Assembly (NCBI RefSeq): GCF_003346715.1
Contig: NZ_QQPQ01000004.1
Location: 1 to 64,000 of the forward strand
Direction: 5' to 3'
Length of the DNA: 64,000 nt
From: Oceanispirochaeta sp. M1
Lineage (GTDB): Bacteria > Spirochaetota > Spirochaetia > DSM-2461
Under the pieces are notes generated by a model, which made no database searches, was not told the origin of the DNA, and saw only the letters and a list, made by a program, of their open reading frames with translations. Positions 28,104 to 36,198 of the stretch are shown in pieces. Position 1 is the stretch's first letter. Each line of letters starts with the position of its first letter. The translations under genes and the position numbers were made by a program.

Positions 28104-28870
28104 AGGCTTTTCCCTCTGCGGCGGTTTACCTTGAGTTCAAGTGGAGCAAAAATCAGCTGATCCACAAGTATCCCCAGAATCATAAGGATCAGAATACCCG
28201 CAAACATTCCTGCGCTGTCCATGAAAATCCGCTTATTGAAGATATACCAGCCCAGACCGCCGGCTCCGCTGATAGTTCCAAAAATCATCTCGGCCGAAAT
28301 AACAGCACGCCAGGCACGGGCCCAGCCGATTTTCAAACCCGCCAGAAGATATGGGTAGGCTCCGGGGAGGAGTATCTGAAAAAACATCTCTCTGGAGTTC
28401 AGATTATTATTGCGTCCCAGATTCAGCCAGATTTCCGGAGTCTCATCCATTCCGCTCTCCAGATTAACCAGGAGGGGCCACAACACAGAATGGATAACCA
28501 TAAGAACAATAATATGCTGTCCCAGACCGGTCCAGAGGATCAGAACAGGGAGCAGGGCAATTCCCGGCAGAGGATGTGCCAGATTGGCAAGCGTTCTGAA
28601 AAGAGCCTTGAGCTGCAGAGATTTCCTGGAGAGAAGGGTCATCAGAAAAGCGATGATGATGGATGGTATAAAAGAGATAAAGATAAGAAAAAGTGAGCTG
28701 AGAATATTTAAAGGCAACTCTCCGCTTTTAAAATCATTTCCCGCCGTCAGTACAATATCTCCCAAAGACGGAAATACCAGAGGATGAAGCAGGCCGCTCC
28801 TGTAAATGCCCTCCCAGAGAAGAACAATCAGAAGAATCCAGAAAACTGAAGAACCCGCTATACGCTTCAT
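28100..28870 (-). CDS. ABC transporter permease, SsuC/TauC type
   Basis: This 256-residue inner-membrane protein has about six helices and the coupling (EAA) region near MFFQILLPGAYPYLLAGLKIGWARAWRAVISAEMI, as in sulfonate/nitrate/taurine permeases. It forms the membrane channel with the ATPase and the lipoprotein encoded on either side, overlapping both by ATGA. Confidence 0.9.
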   Translation of the reverse strand: MKRIAGSSVFWILLIVLLWEGIYRSGLLHPLVFPSLGDIVLTAGNDFKSGELPLNILSSLFLIFISFIPSIIIAFLMTLLSRKSLQLKALFRTLANLAHPLPGIALLPVLILWTGLGQHIIVLMVIHSVLWPLLVNLESGMDETPEIWLNLGRNNNLNSREMFFQILLPGAYPYLLAGLKIGWARAWRAVISAEMIFGTISGAGGLGWYIFNKRIFMDSAGMFAGILILMILGILVDQLIFAPLELKVNRRRGKSL

Positions 28871-29796
28871 TTAATGCGTATCCCTCCGCTGTCAGAGATA
28901 TTCTCAAGATATCCTTCTGCAGCCATAAATGAGATAAATTCCTCAAGGCCGAGAACATCGCTGCCATAGATCATCCCGGGCCGGTTCATATAGTCGGCCA
29001 GTTTAATTTTATCAATATTATAAGCTTCCGAGAGGAGCTGCAGAGATTCATCAGGATGAGTTTCCATAAATTCCATTGAACGCTCCAGTGCCATAATCAA
29101 TGCTGCAGGAAAATCAGGAAGCTCTGATACAGCCTTATCTGTCACCATGGAAACAATAAAAGTAAAAGGAGAGCCCATGGCCTCTTCTCCTTTCAGGATT
29201 ACTTCAAACTCATCCATATCCTCTTCCATGAAAATATAGGGGGGAGAGGTGAAATGAGCGTCCACAGAGCCTGCCACAAGAGCATTGAGCCCGTCGGGAT
29301 GCTTCAGAGACTGAAGATTTTTATCAAAATAGGATGCATCTCCCATTTCTCTCTTCAGAGCCATGGCAAGGAGAATATGCTGAATACTTCCGGGCTGAGG
29401 AAGAGCAATTTTCACATCAAGGGGAATATCTTCAAGATTAGCCCAACGTCCTGCGGGTACTGCAAGTCCCAGAGGAGACTGAGAGATTCCACAAAGAAGC
29501 TTCCAGGGCATTCCCTGATCAATGGCGATCAGAAAGGGTGGGATTCCGAGAAATCCCGCATCAACATCACCCGCAAGTACTCCCTCACGAATAGCAGCCG
29601 TATTAGCCAGTCTTATCCACTTCACTTCGGTTTTCCCTTTGAGTTCATCCTCAAGAAAACCCTTATCCTTCATGATCTGTACAGGAGCATACGCCAGACC
29701 GTACTGCTGTGCGATGCTGACACTGTCACTTGACCTGCCGCAGGAAAAAAGAAGCATAATTGGGAATAAAAGAAAAACAACCTTGATTATCTTCAT
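28867..29796 (-). CDS. ABC transporter substrate-binding lipoprotein (SsuA/NMT1-like)
   Basis: This 309-residue protein has a lipoprotein leader ending LLFSC (Cys19), so it is lipid-anchored. The mature part follows the SsuA/TauA/NMT1 pattern: SIAQQYGLAYAPVQIMKDKGFLEDEL at the start, GDVDAGFLGIPPFLIA, and a second lobe from about residue 110. Its substrate is unknown: sulfonates and pyrimidine-type thiamine precursors are family examples. Its genes sit downstream of a glycosyltransferase and an ATP-grasp ligase, which is not the usual sulfonate context. Confidence 0.85.
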   Translation of the reverse strand: MKIIKVVFLLFPIMLLFSCGRSSDSVSIAQQYGLAYAPVQIMKDKGFLEDELKGKTEVKWIRLANTAAIREGVLAGDVDAGFLGIPPFLIAIDQGMPWKLLCGISQSPLGLAVPAGRWANLEDIPLDVKIALPQPGSIQHILLAMALKREMGDASYFDKNLQSLKHPDGLNALVAGSVDAHFTSPPYIFMEEDMDEFEVILKGEEAMGSPFTFIVSMVTDKAVSELPDFPAALIMALERSMEFMETHPDESLQLLSEAYNIDKIKLADYMNRPGMIYGSDVLGLEEFISFMAAEGYLENISDSGGIRIK

Positions 29797-31040
29797 TGGG
29801 GAAAGTACATCCTTTTTTCAAGTTCTATCATCTGCCTGCCCTGCTCATCCAGGATTTCCAGGGACTCATAGGCCAGGTCAATTTTTTTGTTTATATCTGC
29901 CGGGCTGTTCCCATAGATAAAAAAGTATCCGGCTCTCTGAGTCGAATTCTCCCGGTTCCCGATAGATGTGCCCTCTTTAAGGAGAAATCTGCCCTTCCCT
30001 GTCCCGGGAAACTGAAGCAGCTGATCCATTCCACTCTGTTTCATGATTTTACCGGGTCTGCAGAAAAACATCTGCAGGGAAAAATAACGGCCCTGTCGCT
30101 TTGCAGTCATCTCCTCCGGACGGCTCCAATTATACCCTTCCCCTGTGGTCTGATCAATTAAAAGCTCCAGGGGATCCACACCGCAGAGGGCTGGAAGGAA
30201 TTCATCTTCATAGGCGCCTCCCAGACGGCAGGCAATCTCATTGACAAAAAATCCTTTCTCTCCGCCCAGGATCTGAAAATAGACAGCCCCCTCCTGCAAG
30301 CCTACAGTATGGCATATTTTTCTGCTCAGAGATTCCAGCTCATCCCAGTCCTGATGAAAGACACTCGGATAACGGTGTGATATACAGACTCCCATATAGG
30401 GATCATTTTCTATGGTGACCCTGTCTGTAATCGAGAAAATATGCAGATTTCCTTTATAAACCCAGCCGCTCAGGGTAATCTCCTCGGAGGGATAATACTC
30501 CTCCGCCAGGATTTCACATTCTCTTGAATACCCCAGAACTTCCTGCATATGATCCCGAATCTCAGCTGTATTTCTGACTTTCAGAACACCCCTCTGCCCC
30601 TGACTGTCCAGGGGTTTGATGACCAGAGGAAAATTCAGATCTTCCAGCTCCTCATCTTTGAAATCAGGACTGATAAGGCGAAAAGGGGCCGTGGGGATAC
30701 CCTCTGAGAGAAACATCTGTTTCATATCTTTCTTATTGGTCACAAGCCGGGCCTGTGCTGATGAGAGAAAATAGGGAAGATCCAGTTCTTCGGAGACCAG
30801 GGCCGCAGTCAAAACAGGCTGATCCGTGCCAAGAGTGAGTAGACAATCACTTGATGCCGTCCGGGCAGCCTCTGCAACAGCGGCAGGATCAAAGCTGCTG
30901 GCCGGGGATGGGAAATCGGCCAGAGCAAGACCGGGAGAGTCGGGATTCATATCAGAGACGGCGACCTTATGTCCCCGGTCCTTTAGAAGTCTGATAAGAT
31001 TCAATTGTGCCGGGCCGCCACCCAGAACATGTACGGTCAT
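29793..31040 (-). CDS. ATP-grasp carboxylate ligase-like protein
   Basis: This 415-residue protein has an N-terminal Rossmann-like preATP-grasp domain (VHVLGGGPAQLNLIRLLKDRGHKVAVSDMNP) and an ATP-grasp fold (about 110-300): NFPLVIKPLDSQGQRGV binds ATP, and EKGFFVNEIACRLGGAYEDEF carries the metal ligands. It resembles the carbamoyl-phosphate synthase/PylC-like group, which joins a carboxylate to an amine through an acyl phosphate. The C-terminal domain has no partner motif I can name. ATGA overlaps join it to the glycosyltransferase and the binding lipoprotein, implying a shared product or substrate. Confidence 0.8.
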   Translation of the reverse strand: MTVHVLGGGPAQLNLIRLLKDRGHKVAVSDMNPDSPGLALADFPSPASSFDPAAVAEAARTASSDCLLTLGTDQPVLTAALVSEELDLPYFLSSAQARLVTNKKDMKQMFLSEGIPTAPFRLISPDFKDEELEDLNFPLVIKPLDSQGQRGVLKVRNTAEIRDHMQEVLGYSRECEILAEEYYPSEEITLSGWVYKGNLHIFSITDRVTIENDPYMGVCISHRYPSVFHQDWDELESLSRKICHTVGLQEGAVYFQILGGEKGFFVNEIACRLGGAYEDEFLPALCGVDPLELLIDQTTGEGYNWSRPEEMTAKRQGRYFSLQMFFCRPGKIMKQSGMDQLLQFPGTGKGRFLLKEGTSIGNRENSTQRAGYFFIYGNSPADINKKIDLAYESLEILDEQGRQMIELEKRMYFPQ

Positions 31041-31795
31041 AATTCATCCTTGATTATATAGGCTTTTTTACGGCTCCTCAGATGAGGGGGTATACCGAAC
31101 AGAAGGCCATAATGGAGGGTCAGACCCAGGTACAGTCTGATTCGTCCTCCGGTTGTAAATCGGGACTGCTGCTGCCCGGTTCCCCTTTCCGGGAGCCGGG
31201 AATAATACAGATTCTGAATTCTCATGTTCGGCAGACTTCGCAGAAGAAGAGCCGAGACATAAACAAAAGACCCATTCCTCCCGATTATGGCATCAACGGC
31301 CTGCCGGCTGATGACCCGGAAACTGCCGGGTGTAATATCCCTGGGACATCCCAGGATTTTTCTGAAAAAAAGATCCCTCATCCGGCTGCCCAGTTTAAGA
31401 GCCCCTGTTCTTTTATCCAGCTGCGGCAGAGCATAACTGAGATCGAAACCCTCTGACTGCTCCAGGAATTCTTCTATGAATGAGGGGGGATGCTCCAGAT
31501 CATCATCCATGGTGAGAACCCTCTCCCCCTCTGCATGCTCAAGACCGCAATAGACCGCCGCCTGCTGACCTGCATTGACAGCCAGTCTTATGATCCTGAC
31601 CACAAGCCCTTTGGGGACAGATCTTCTGAGAGCCAGGAGCTGATCCACAGCATCATCAGGACTCCCGTCATCCACAAACAGAATTTCTATATTCGTCACA
31701 GGGAGTGAGATGAGATGAGGAATCAATGAATTCCAGAGAGGCTTGATATGGGATGATCCCTTATACAGGGGTATAACGACTGTCAGATTGACCAG
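31037..31795 (-). CDS. Family 2 glycosyltransferase, ArnC/DPM1-like, with probable CTG start
   Basis: This protein of about 252 residues has the nucleotide-sugar strand LTVVIPLYKGSS, VDDGSPDDA, NAGQQAAVYCGLEHAEGERVLTMDDDLEHPP (catalytic DDD) and a C-terminal half like ArnC, GtrB and dolichol-phosphate mannose synthases, which put a sugar on a polyprenyl phosphate. It lacks the two C-terminal helices of ArnC; one hydrophobic stretch (IRLYLGLTLHYGLLFGI) remains. The first canonical start (TTG, 31726) would delete VVIPLY. A CTG at 31795 restores it and has AGGAG exactly 7 nt upstream, so I use it. It overlaps the upstream small transporter by 13 bp. Confidence 0.75.
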   Translation of the reverse strand: MVNLTVVIPLYKGSSHIKPLWNSLIPHLISLPVTNIEILFVDDGSPDDAVDQLLALRRSVPKGLVVRIIRLAVNAGQQAAVYCGLEHAEGERVLTMDDDLEHPPSFIEEFLEQSEGFDLSYALPQLDKRTGALKLGSRMRDLFFRKILGCPRDITPGSFRVISRQAVDAIIGRNGSFVYVSALLLRSLPNMRIQNLYYSRLPERGTGQQQSRFTTGGRIRLYLGLTLHYGLLFGIPPHLRSRKKAYIIKDEL

Positions 31796-32121
31796 ATGAA
31801 AACTCCTGATGTAATGAGAATAAGACCTGACCAGTGCCAGGGGTTGGAGCTCTCTTTCAGCATCACTCTGGATAATATGAAAATCAGGGGGTAATTCAGG
31901 GCATTAAGACCAAAGGCATTACTCAATCCCAGAAGAGCAACAACCCTTATATAGAGGAAAGGAGAGGCCACAACCATCATCCCCGCCGCAATAACCAGAG
32001 GATGGAAAAAAGATGCTATGCGACCTCTGCCTCGGGCTTTGGAAAGAAGCAATCCTTTCTTTAGAAGGGTCTGTCCCGCCGCAACAAGAAGGAGAACACA
32101 GAGCATTAGAACATAGGCCAT
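31783..32121 (-). CDS. Small EamA/EmrE-like membrane protein (ArnF/ArnE-like), second
   Basis: This 112-residue protein has four hydrophobic helices and a conserved late segment (NALNYPLIFILSRVMLKESSNPWHWSGLILITSGVFI) typical of small multidrug-resistance/ArnE-ArnF proteins. With the preceding 120-residue protein it could make a heterodimer that flips a polyprenyl phosphate-sugar across the membrane, as ArnE/ArnF do. The start codon shares one base with the upstream stop (TGATG). Confidence 0.75.
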   Translation of the reverse strand: MAYVLMLCVLLLVAAGQTLLKKGLLLSKARGRGRIASFFHPLVIAAGMMVVASPFLYIRVVALLGLSNAFGLNALNYPLIFILSRVMLKESSNPWHWSGLILITSGVFIWSI

Positions 32122-32483
32122 CAGAGATTTTCCATCAGCTTCGTCTGCTTCTGCTCACCCACAGAAAAAATGATAATACCCGCAAGAATCAACACTCCTC
32201 CCATGAAATAAGTACTCTTATAACTCTCTCCCATGAACCACCGGGAAAGTAAAGGAATGATCAGATAGGAGAGACTGCTCATACTATAGGCGGAAATCAG
32301 TTTCATATCCCTCAGGATTTCAATCCAGACAAAGGCCCGGAGAAAAAAGCCCCCATACATCAATAATAGAAAGAGTCTGCTCCCCTCCTCCGCCAGCTTC
32401 CCGGCCGCATATTGACCAGACCATTGAAAGGCAAAATAGAGGATGAAGAGAAAAATGATTTTAAACGTAATATTTCTTTTCAT
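32121..32483 (-). CDS. Small EamA/EmrE-like membrane protein, first
   Basis: This 120-residue protein has four hydrophobic helices with SSLSYLIIPLLSRWFMGESYKSTYFMGGVLILAGIIIF near the end, matching the SMR/ArnE-type layout. The start is taken as the ATG at 32483 (MKRNITFKIIFLF); the open frame runs further upstream, but that part lies opposite the next gene and has no family resemblance. The ribosome site is weak. It is the first gene of the seven-gene operon and lies 57 bp from the divergent CMD gene. Confidence 0.7.
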   Translation of the reverse strand: MKRNITFKIIFLFILYFAFQWSGQYAAGKLAEEGSRLFLLLMYGGFFLRAFVWIEILRDMKLISAYSMSSLSYLIIPLLSRWFMGESYKSTYFMGGVLILAGIIIFSVGEQKQTKLMENL

Positions 32484-32540
32484 TTGACCGGCCCATGATA
32501 ACATGAATAGATAATTCAGAACAATAAAAGGACGTATCAA

Positions 32541-32864
32541 ATGAGCATGAAAGAGAAGCGGAAAGACAATCTGAAATACCTGATGGAACAGCATCCTGAG
32601 ATTTACAAATCCTATGAAGAATTCGGCCATGCCCTTCATGAAAAAGGAGGCCCCCTGGATAATAAAACCCGATGGCTGATCAAAATAGCCGTTTCGGCAG
32701 CCTCCCAATTCGACTTTGCCCTGCAGACTCATATCGAAAAGGCCCTTAAGGCCGGATGTACTGCCGAGGAGATTGAACACACACTGCTTCTGACAGCTCC
32801 CAGTGCCGGATTCCCCAGGATGATGTCGGCCTTGATGATTTTCAGGGAGACCCTGGATTCATAG
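32541..32864 (+). CDS. Carboxymuconolactone decarboxylase-family protein
   Basis: This 107-residue protein matches the CMD/AhpD-like fold: DNKTRWLIKIAVSAASQFDFALQTHIEKALKAGCTAEEIEHTLLLTAPSAGFPRMMSAL. The AhpD-type CxxC pair is missing (only one cysteine, in AGCTAEE), so a peroxidase role is unlikely. An AAAGGA ribosome site precedes the ATG. TTGACC at 32484-32489 may be its -35. It is divergent from the glycosyltransferase operon, and a role there is possible but unproven. Confidence 0.8.
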   Translation: MSMKEKRKDNLKYLMEQHPEIYKSYEEFGHALHEKGGPLDNKTRWLIKIAVSAASQFDFALQTHIEKALKAGCTAEEIEHTLLLTAPSAGFPRMMSALMIFRETLDS

Positions 32865-32882
32865 TTTTCAGTACAACGGCAC

Positions 32883-32896
32883 AGTACTTAAGTACC
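32883..32896. promoter_or_regulatory. Palindromic motif shared with the GH28 promoter region, copy 1
   Basis: AGTACTTAAGTACC, 124 bp upstream of the sugar-binding protein gene; the core GTACTTAAGTAC is a perfect palindrome. The same motif with one change lies before the GH28 gene. NarL-family regulators bind short TACTTA-like half-sites, so the locus' own response regulator is the likely binder. The following T run means it could also act as a weak terminator for the CMD gene. Confidence 0.5.
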
Positions 32897-33019
32897 TTTT
32901 TTTATTACTAAGGTCTCTATCTAATCTCCAATGCTCTGCTAGGATTATATTAAGTCTGAGTCGGCCAATTGGCAGATACGTTTTCAGGCTGGAATATACC
33001 TATATCAAAGGAGATATTA

Positions 33020-34297
33020 ATGAAAAAAATGTTGTTGCTGGTGATGGCTATCACTATGATCTCAGGAACAGTTCTTTTTGCTGGAGGACAGCAGGAATCT
33101 AAGGCTGCAGGAGATGGTTCAGAGGTCACATTTATGACATGGAATTCCGGATTTCACCTGGAAATTGATCAAATGCTTGCCGATAAGTTTATGGAGAAAA
33201 ATCCTTCAATCAAGGTTGAACTGATCAGTGTACCCCAGGGATTCGACGATAAGGTTCTGACCTCAAATGCAGCAGGAAATACTCCTGATGGTCTTGTGAT
33301 ATGGAATACTCCCCAGTTTGTAGAAGCCGGAGTTGTTGAAGACCTGACTTCATATATTGAACGTGATGGAATTGACATGAATAAATATCATCCTGTTACC
33401 AAGTCATGGGCTGAATACAAAGGCGGCATATACGGACTTCCCAAAGATTATACAGCCAGAGCAATTTACTATAATAAAGATGTTTTTGACGAAGCAGGTG
33501 TTGCATACCCTGTAGACGGATGGACTTTTGAAGATTTCAAAAACACTGTGAAAGCCTTAACCAATGGCAAAAGTGGTGCTGATGCAAGATATGGTTATGT
33601 AGCGATTCCCGGTCATACATATGCTATCCAGGGATATATCTGGTCCAACGGTGGAGACCTTGTCAGTGCAGATGGTAAAACAGCCAGTGGATACATAGAC
33701 TCAAAAGAAGTTGTAGAAGTAGTTCAGTGGTATAAAGATCTGTACGATATGTCTATGACAACCAGTACTATGGATGCTTACCAGAACCTTGGACAGAACG
33801 AATTCCAGACAGGAATTGTAGGTATGATGGACAACGGTTCATGGCCTATATCTGTTTTCCTGGATGATACAAGCCTGAACTTCGGTATTGCAGCTCCTCC
33901 TGTTCCCAGAGCGGGAATGAAGACTTCTCCTGTTATCCACTCTGCAACCTATTCTATGTTTGCAAAAGCAAAAAATAAAGATGCCGTCTGGGAATACATC
34001 AAATTTGTCGGCGGCGAAGAAGGTGCAAGACTGATTGAAGAAGCTAAATATTCAGTAGGAGCCATTCCAAGCGTAACAACTTCAACAGGTCTGGATAAAG
34101 AGCCTTATCTTGGCGATTTTTATCGAGTGGCAATAACTGCTGATACAGCCCCTGTTTTCACTAGAAACCCAAAATGGTTTGAAGCAGACGGTGAATTCAA
34201 AACTGCTCTTGAAAAAGTGTTTATCACAGATGCTGAGATTCAGTCTACATTGACTGAAGCAGCAAGAAGAATGGACTCTATTTTACAGGAAAAATAA
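33020..34297 (+). CDS. Sugar ABC transporter substrate-binding protein (family 1)
   Basis: This 425-residue exported protein has signal peptide MKKMLLLVMAITMISGTVLFA, mature start GGQQESKAAG, and the family 1 binding fold (FMTWNSGFHLEIDQMLADKFMEKNP; later YGLPKDYTARAIYYNKDVFDEAGVAYP). There is no lipobox cysteine. The start is the ATG at 33020, seven bases after AAAGGAG. Oligosaccharide specificity is likely; linkage to a GH28 enzyme and its kinase/regulator pair suggests oligogalacturonides (inference). Confidence 0.9.
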   Translation: MKKMLLLVMAITMISGTVLFAGGQQESKAAGDGSEVTFMTWNSGFHLEIDQMLADKFMEKNPSIKVELISVPQGFDDKVLTSNAAGNTPDGLVIWNTPQFVEAGVVEDLTSYIERDGIDMNKYHPVTKSWAEYKGGIYGLPKDYTARAIYYNKDVFDEAGVAYPVDGWTFEDFKNTVKALTNGKSGADARYGYVAIPGHTYAIQGYIWSNGGDLVSADGKTASGYIDSKEVVEVVQWYKDLYDMSMTTSTMDAYQNLGQNEFQTGIVGMMDNGSWPISVFLDDTSLNFGIAAPPVPRAGMKTSPVIHSATYSMFAKAKNKDAVWEYIKFVGGEEGARLIEEAKYSVGAIPSVTTSTGLDKEPYLGDFYRVAITADTAPVFTRNPKWFEADGEFKTALEKVFITDAEIQSTLTEAARRMDSILQEK

Positions 34298-34310
34298 AAC
34301 ATTTAATTCT

Positions 34311-34343
34311 AATTGAGGGAGATCATCCGCATCTCCCTCAATT
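34311..34343 (+). promoter_or_regulatory. Intercistronic hairpin between binding protein and permease genes
   Basis: Perfect 13-bp stem AATTGAGGGAGAT/ATCTCCCTCAATT with a 7-nt loop and no T run. It probably stabilises the upstream mRNA or partly stops transcription, keeping the binding protein in excess. Confidence 0.6.
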
Positions 34344-34370
34344 AGCTAGAAAAATAAGATAAGGTCATTT

Positions 34371-35270
34371 ATGAAACGATTTACTATTTCTACAAGGGAA
34401 AAAATTGACGGGTATCTTTTCATTTCACCATGGATAATCGGATTCCTGATATTTTACGCAGTTCCTCTGTGTTTTTCCTTCGTTGTCAGTTTTTGTAACT
34501 GGGACTATTTACAGGATTTAACCTTTATAGGATTACAAAATTATATAAAAATTTTTTCCAAAGATGCCTATGCCCTTGATGGTTTGAAAAGGACGGCACA
34601 ATTTGTTGGACTGGAAGTTCCCCTGCAGTTGGGTATAGCCCTGGCTATTGCATTCTTATTGACCCAGAGCATACGCGGTACAAAAGTAACCAGGGCCATA
34701 GTGTATTTACCTGCCGTTATTTCCGGTGCTGTCGGTGGTGTTATATGGCGCTATATGTTTAATACCCAGACCGGTGTGTTAAACTATTTACTATCCTTTT
34801 TAGGAATCGGTCCGATTCCCTGGATAGATGATCCGAATATTGCCTTGTACTCTATAGTATTAACAGGAATCTGGGCTATCGGACAGCCAATGATACTATT
34901 CCTTGCGGCCATAGAGGGAGTTCCCAGGAACTATTATGAAAGCGCAGATATAGATGGGGCCGGTAAATTAAGTCAATTTATTCACATCACTCTCCCCCTG
35001 ATATCACCTACAATATTTCTGAACCTGATTATTGTCATGATTCAGCAGTTTCAAATGCTGGCTCCCATTATTGTGATCACCGGGGGTGGACCGGTTCGGG
35101 CGACTGAACTCTATTCTTATGTGGAATATACAAATGCATTCAAGTATTTGAAAATGGGATACGCATCGGCTCTTTCATGGTTCATGTTTGCCATTATCCT
35201 TGTACTGTCTCTCCTTCTTTTCAAGACATCAAACAGGTGGGTCTATTATCACAGTGAGAGAGGAAATTAA
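34371..35270 (+). CDS. Sugar ABC transporter permease (UgpA/MalF type)
   Basis: This 299-residue inner-membrane protein has about six helices and the EAA coupling loop in YYESADIDGAGKLSQFIHITLPLISPTIF. It pairs with the next permease. A ribosome site AAGG precedes the ATG. No ATP-binding subunit is encoded in the locus; such importers in many bacteria share a common MsmK-type ATPase encoded elsewhere. Confidence 0.9.
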   Translation: MKRFTISTREKIDGYLFISPWIIGFLIFYAVPLCFSFVVSFCNWDYLQDLTFIGLQNYIKIFSKDAYALDGLKRTAQFVGLEVPLQLGIALAIAFLLTQSIRGTKVTRAIVYLPAVISGAVGGVIWRYMFNTQTGVLNYLLSFLGIGPIPWIDDPNIALYSIVLTGIWAIGQPMILFLAAIEGVPRNYYESADIDGAGKLSQFIHITLPLISPTIFLNLIIVMIQQFQMLAPIIVITGGGPVRATELYSYVEYTNAFKYLKMGYASALSWFMFAIILVLSLLLFKTSNRWVYYHSERGN

Positions 35271-35275
35271 AAATT

Positions 35276-36112
35276 ATGAATTATAAAAATAAGAAAGTTC
35301 TGAACAGTACATTGCTGTATTTCATGCTCATAATAACATCTCTCATTTTCATTCTTCCGGTCTACTGGATATTTATCAAAGCCGTAAACGGTCCTGTAGG
35401 AATCTTTGCCTATCCACCTGATATCTGGCCGAAGCAATTCAGTATGGCCAATTTCAAAAATGCTTTTACACATTTTGATTTAATACAAAATTTTGTTAAT
35501 ACAGGAAAGATTCTCTTATTTGCTTTAACCGGTGCAACCATATCATCGGCAATTGTCGGATATGGATTTGCACGCTTGAGATTCCCGGGAAGGAATCTGC
35601 TGTTTATGATAGTCATCGCCAGCATCCTGATACCATGGGATGTAAGAATAATTCCTCAGTTCATGGTTTTCAGTAAATTGGGCTGGATCAATACATATTT
35701 ACCCCTGGTGGTTCCTTTATGGTTTGGTTATCCATTTTACATCTTTATTTTCAGGCAGTTTATTATGCAGATCCCCTATGAACTTGATGAATCTGCGATC
35801 ATTGACGGCTGTCATCGCTGGTCGATTTTCATAAACATAATACTTCCATTATTGAAGGCGCCGATTATCACAGTATTGGTATTGGAATTTGTGCGCAGCT
35901 GGAACGATTTCCTCGATCCGCTGATTTTCCTCAATACTTCATCGAAGTATACCTTGAGCCTGGGAATATACTATATGATAACTCCTTACAATATGGACTG
36001 GGGAGCTGTAATGGCCGCTGCCTCGGTTGCAGTACTCTTTCCTGTACTGACTTTTTTCTTTCTGCAAAAATACCTTCTTGGTGGTTTGACCTTTGATGGT
36101 TTAAAGGGGTAA
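35276..36112 (+). CDS. Sugar ABC transporter permease (UgpE/MalG type)
   Basis: This 278-residue second permease has six predicted helices and the coupling loop ELDESAIIDGCHRWSIFINIILPLLKAPIIT. It begins six bases after the first permease and ends with the family's usual KYLLGGLTFDGLKG tail. Together they form the channel for the sugar delivered by the binding protein. Confidence 0.9.
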   Translation: MNYKNKKVLNSTLLYFMLIITSLIFILPVYWIFIKAVNGPVGIFAYPPDIWPKQFSMANFKNAFTHFDLIQNFVNTGKILLFALTGATISSAIVGYGFARLRFPGRNLLFMIVIASILIPWDVRIIPQFMVFSKLGWINTYLPLVVPLWFGYPFYIFIFRQFIMQIPYELDESAIIDGCHRWSIFINIILPLLKAPIITVLVLEFVRSWNDFLDPLIFLNTSSKYTLSLGIYYMITPYNMDWGAVMAAASVAVLFPVLTFFFLQKYLLGGLTFDGLKG

Positions 36113-36126
36113 TTAAGGTTTTATAT

Positions 36127-36163
36127 CCAGACAGAGAGTATGTCAGAAAACAAATCTGTCTGG
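36127..36163 (+). promoter_or_regulatory. Intercistronic hairpin before the kinase gene
   Basis: CCAGACAGA/TCTGTCTGG, a perfect 9-bp stem with a 19-nt loop and no T run, between the permease and histidine-kinase genes. Confidence 0.5.
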
Positions 36164-36198
36164 AATATTCCTATAAAACCGGATAATATGAACCCTAA

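Noticed and set aside
32484-32780. Upstream extension of the first small EmrE-like gene (minus)
   Set aside because: It lies opposite the carboxymuconolactone decarboxylase-family gene, and the added residues do not look like this family.
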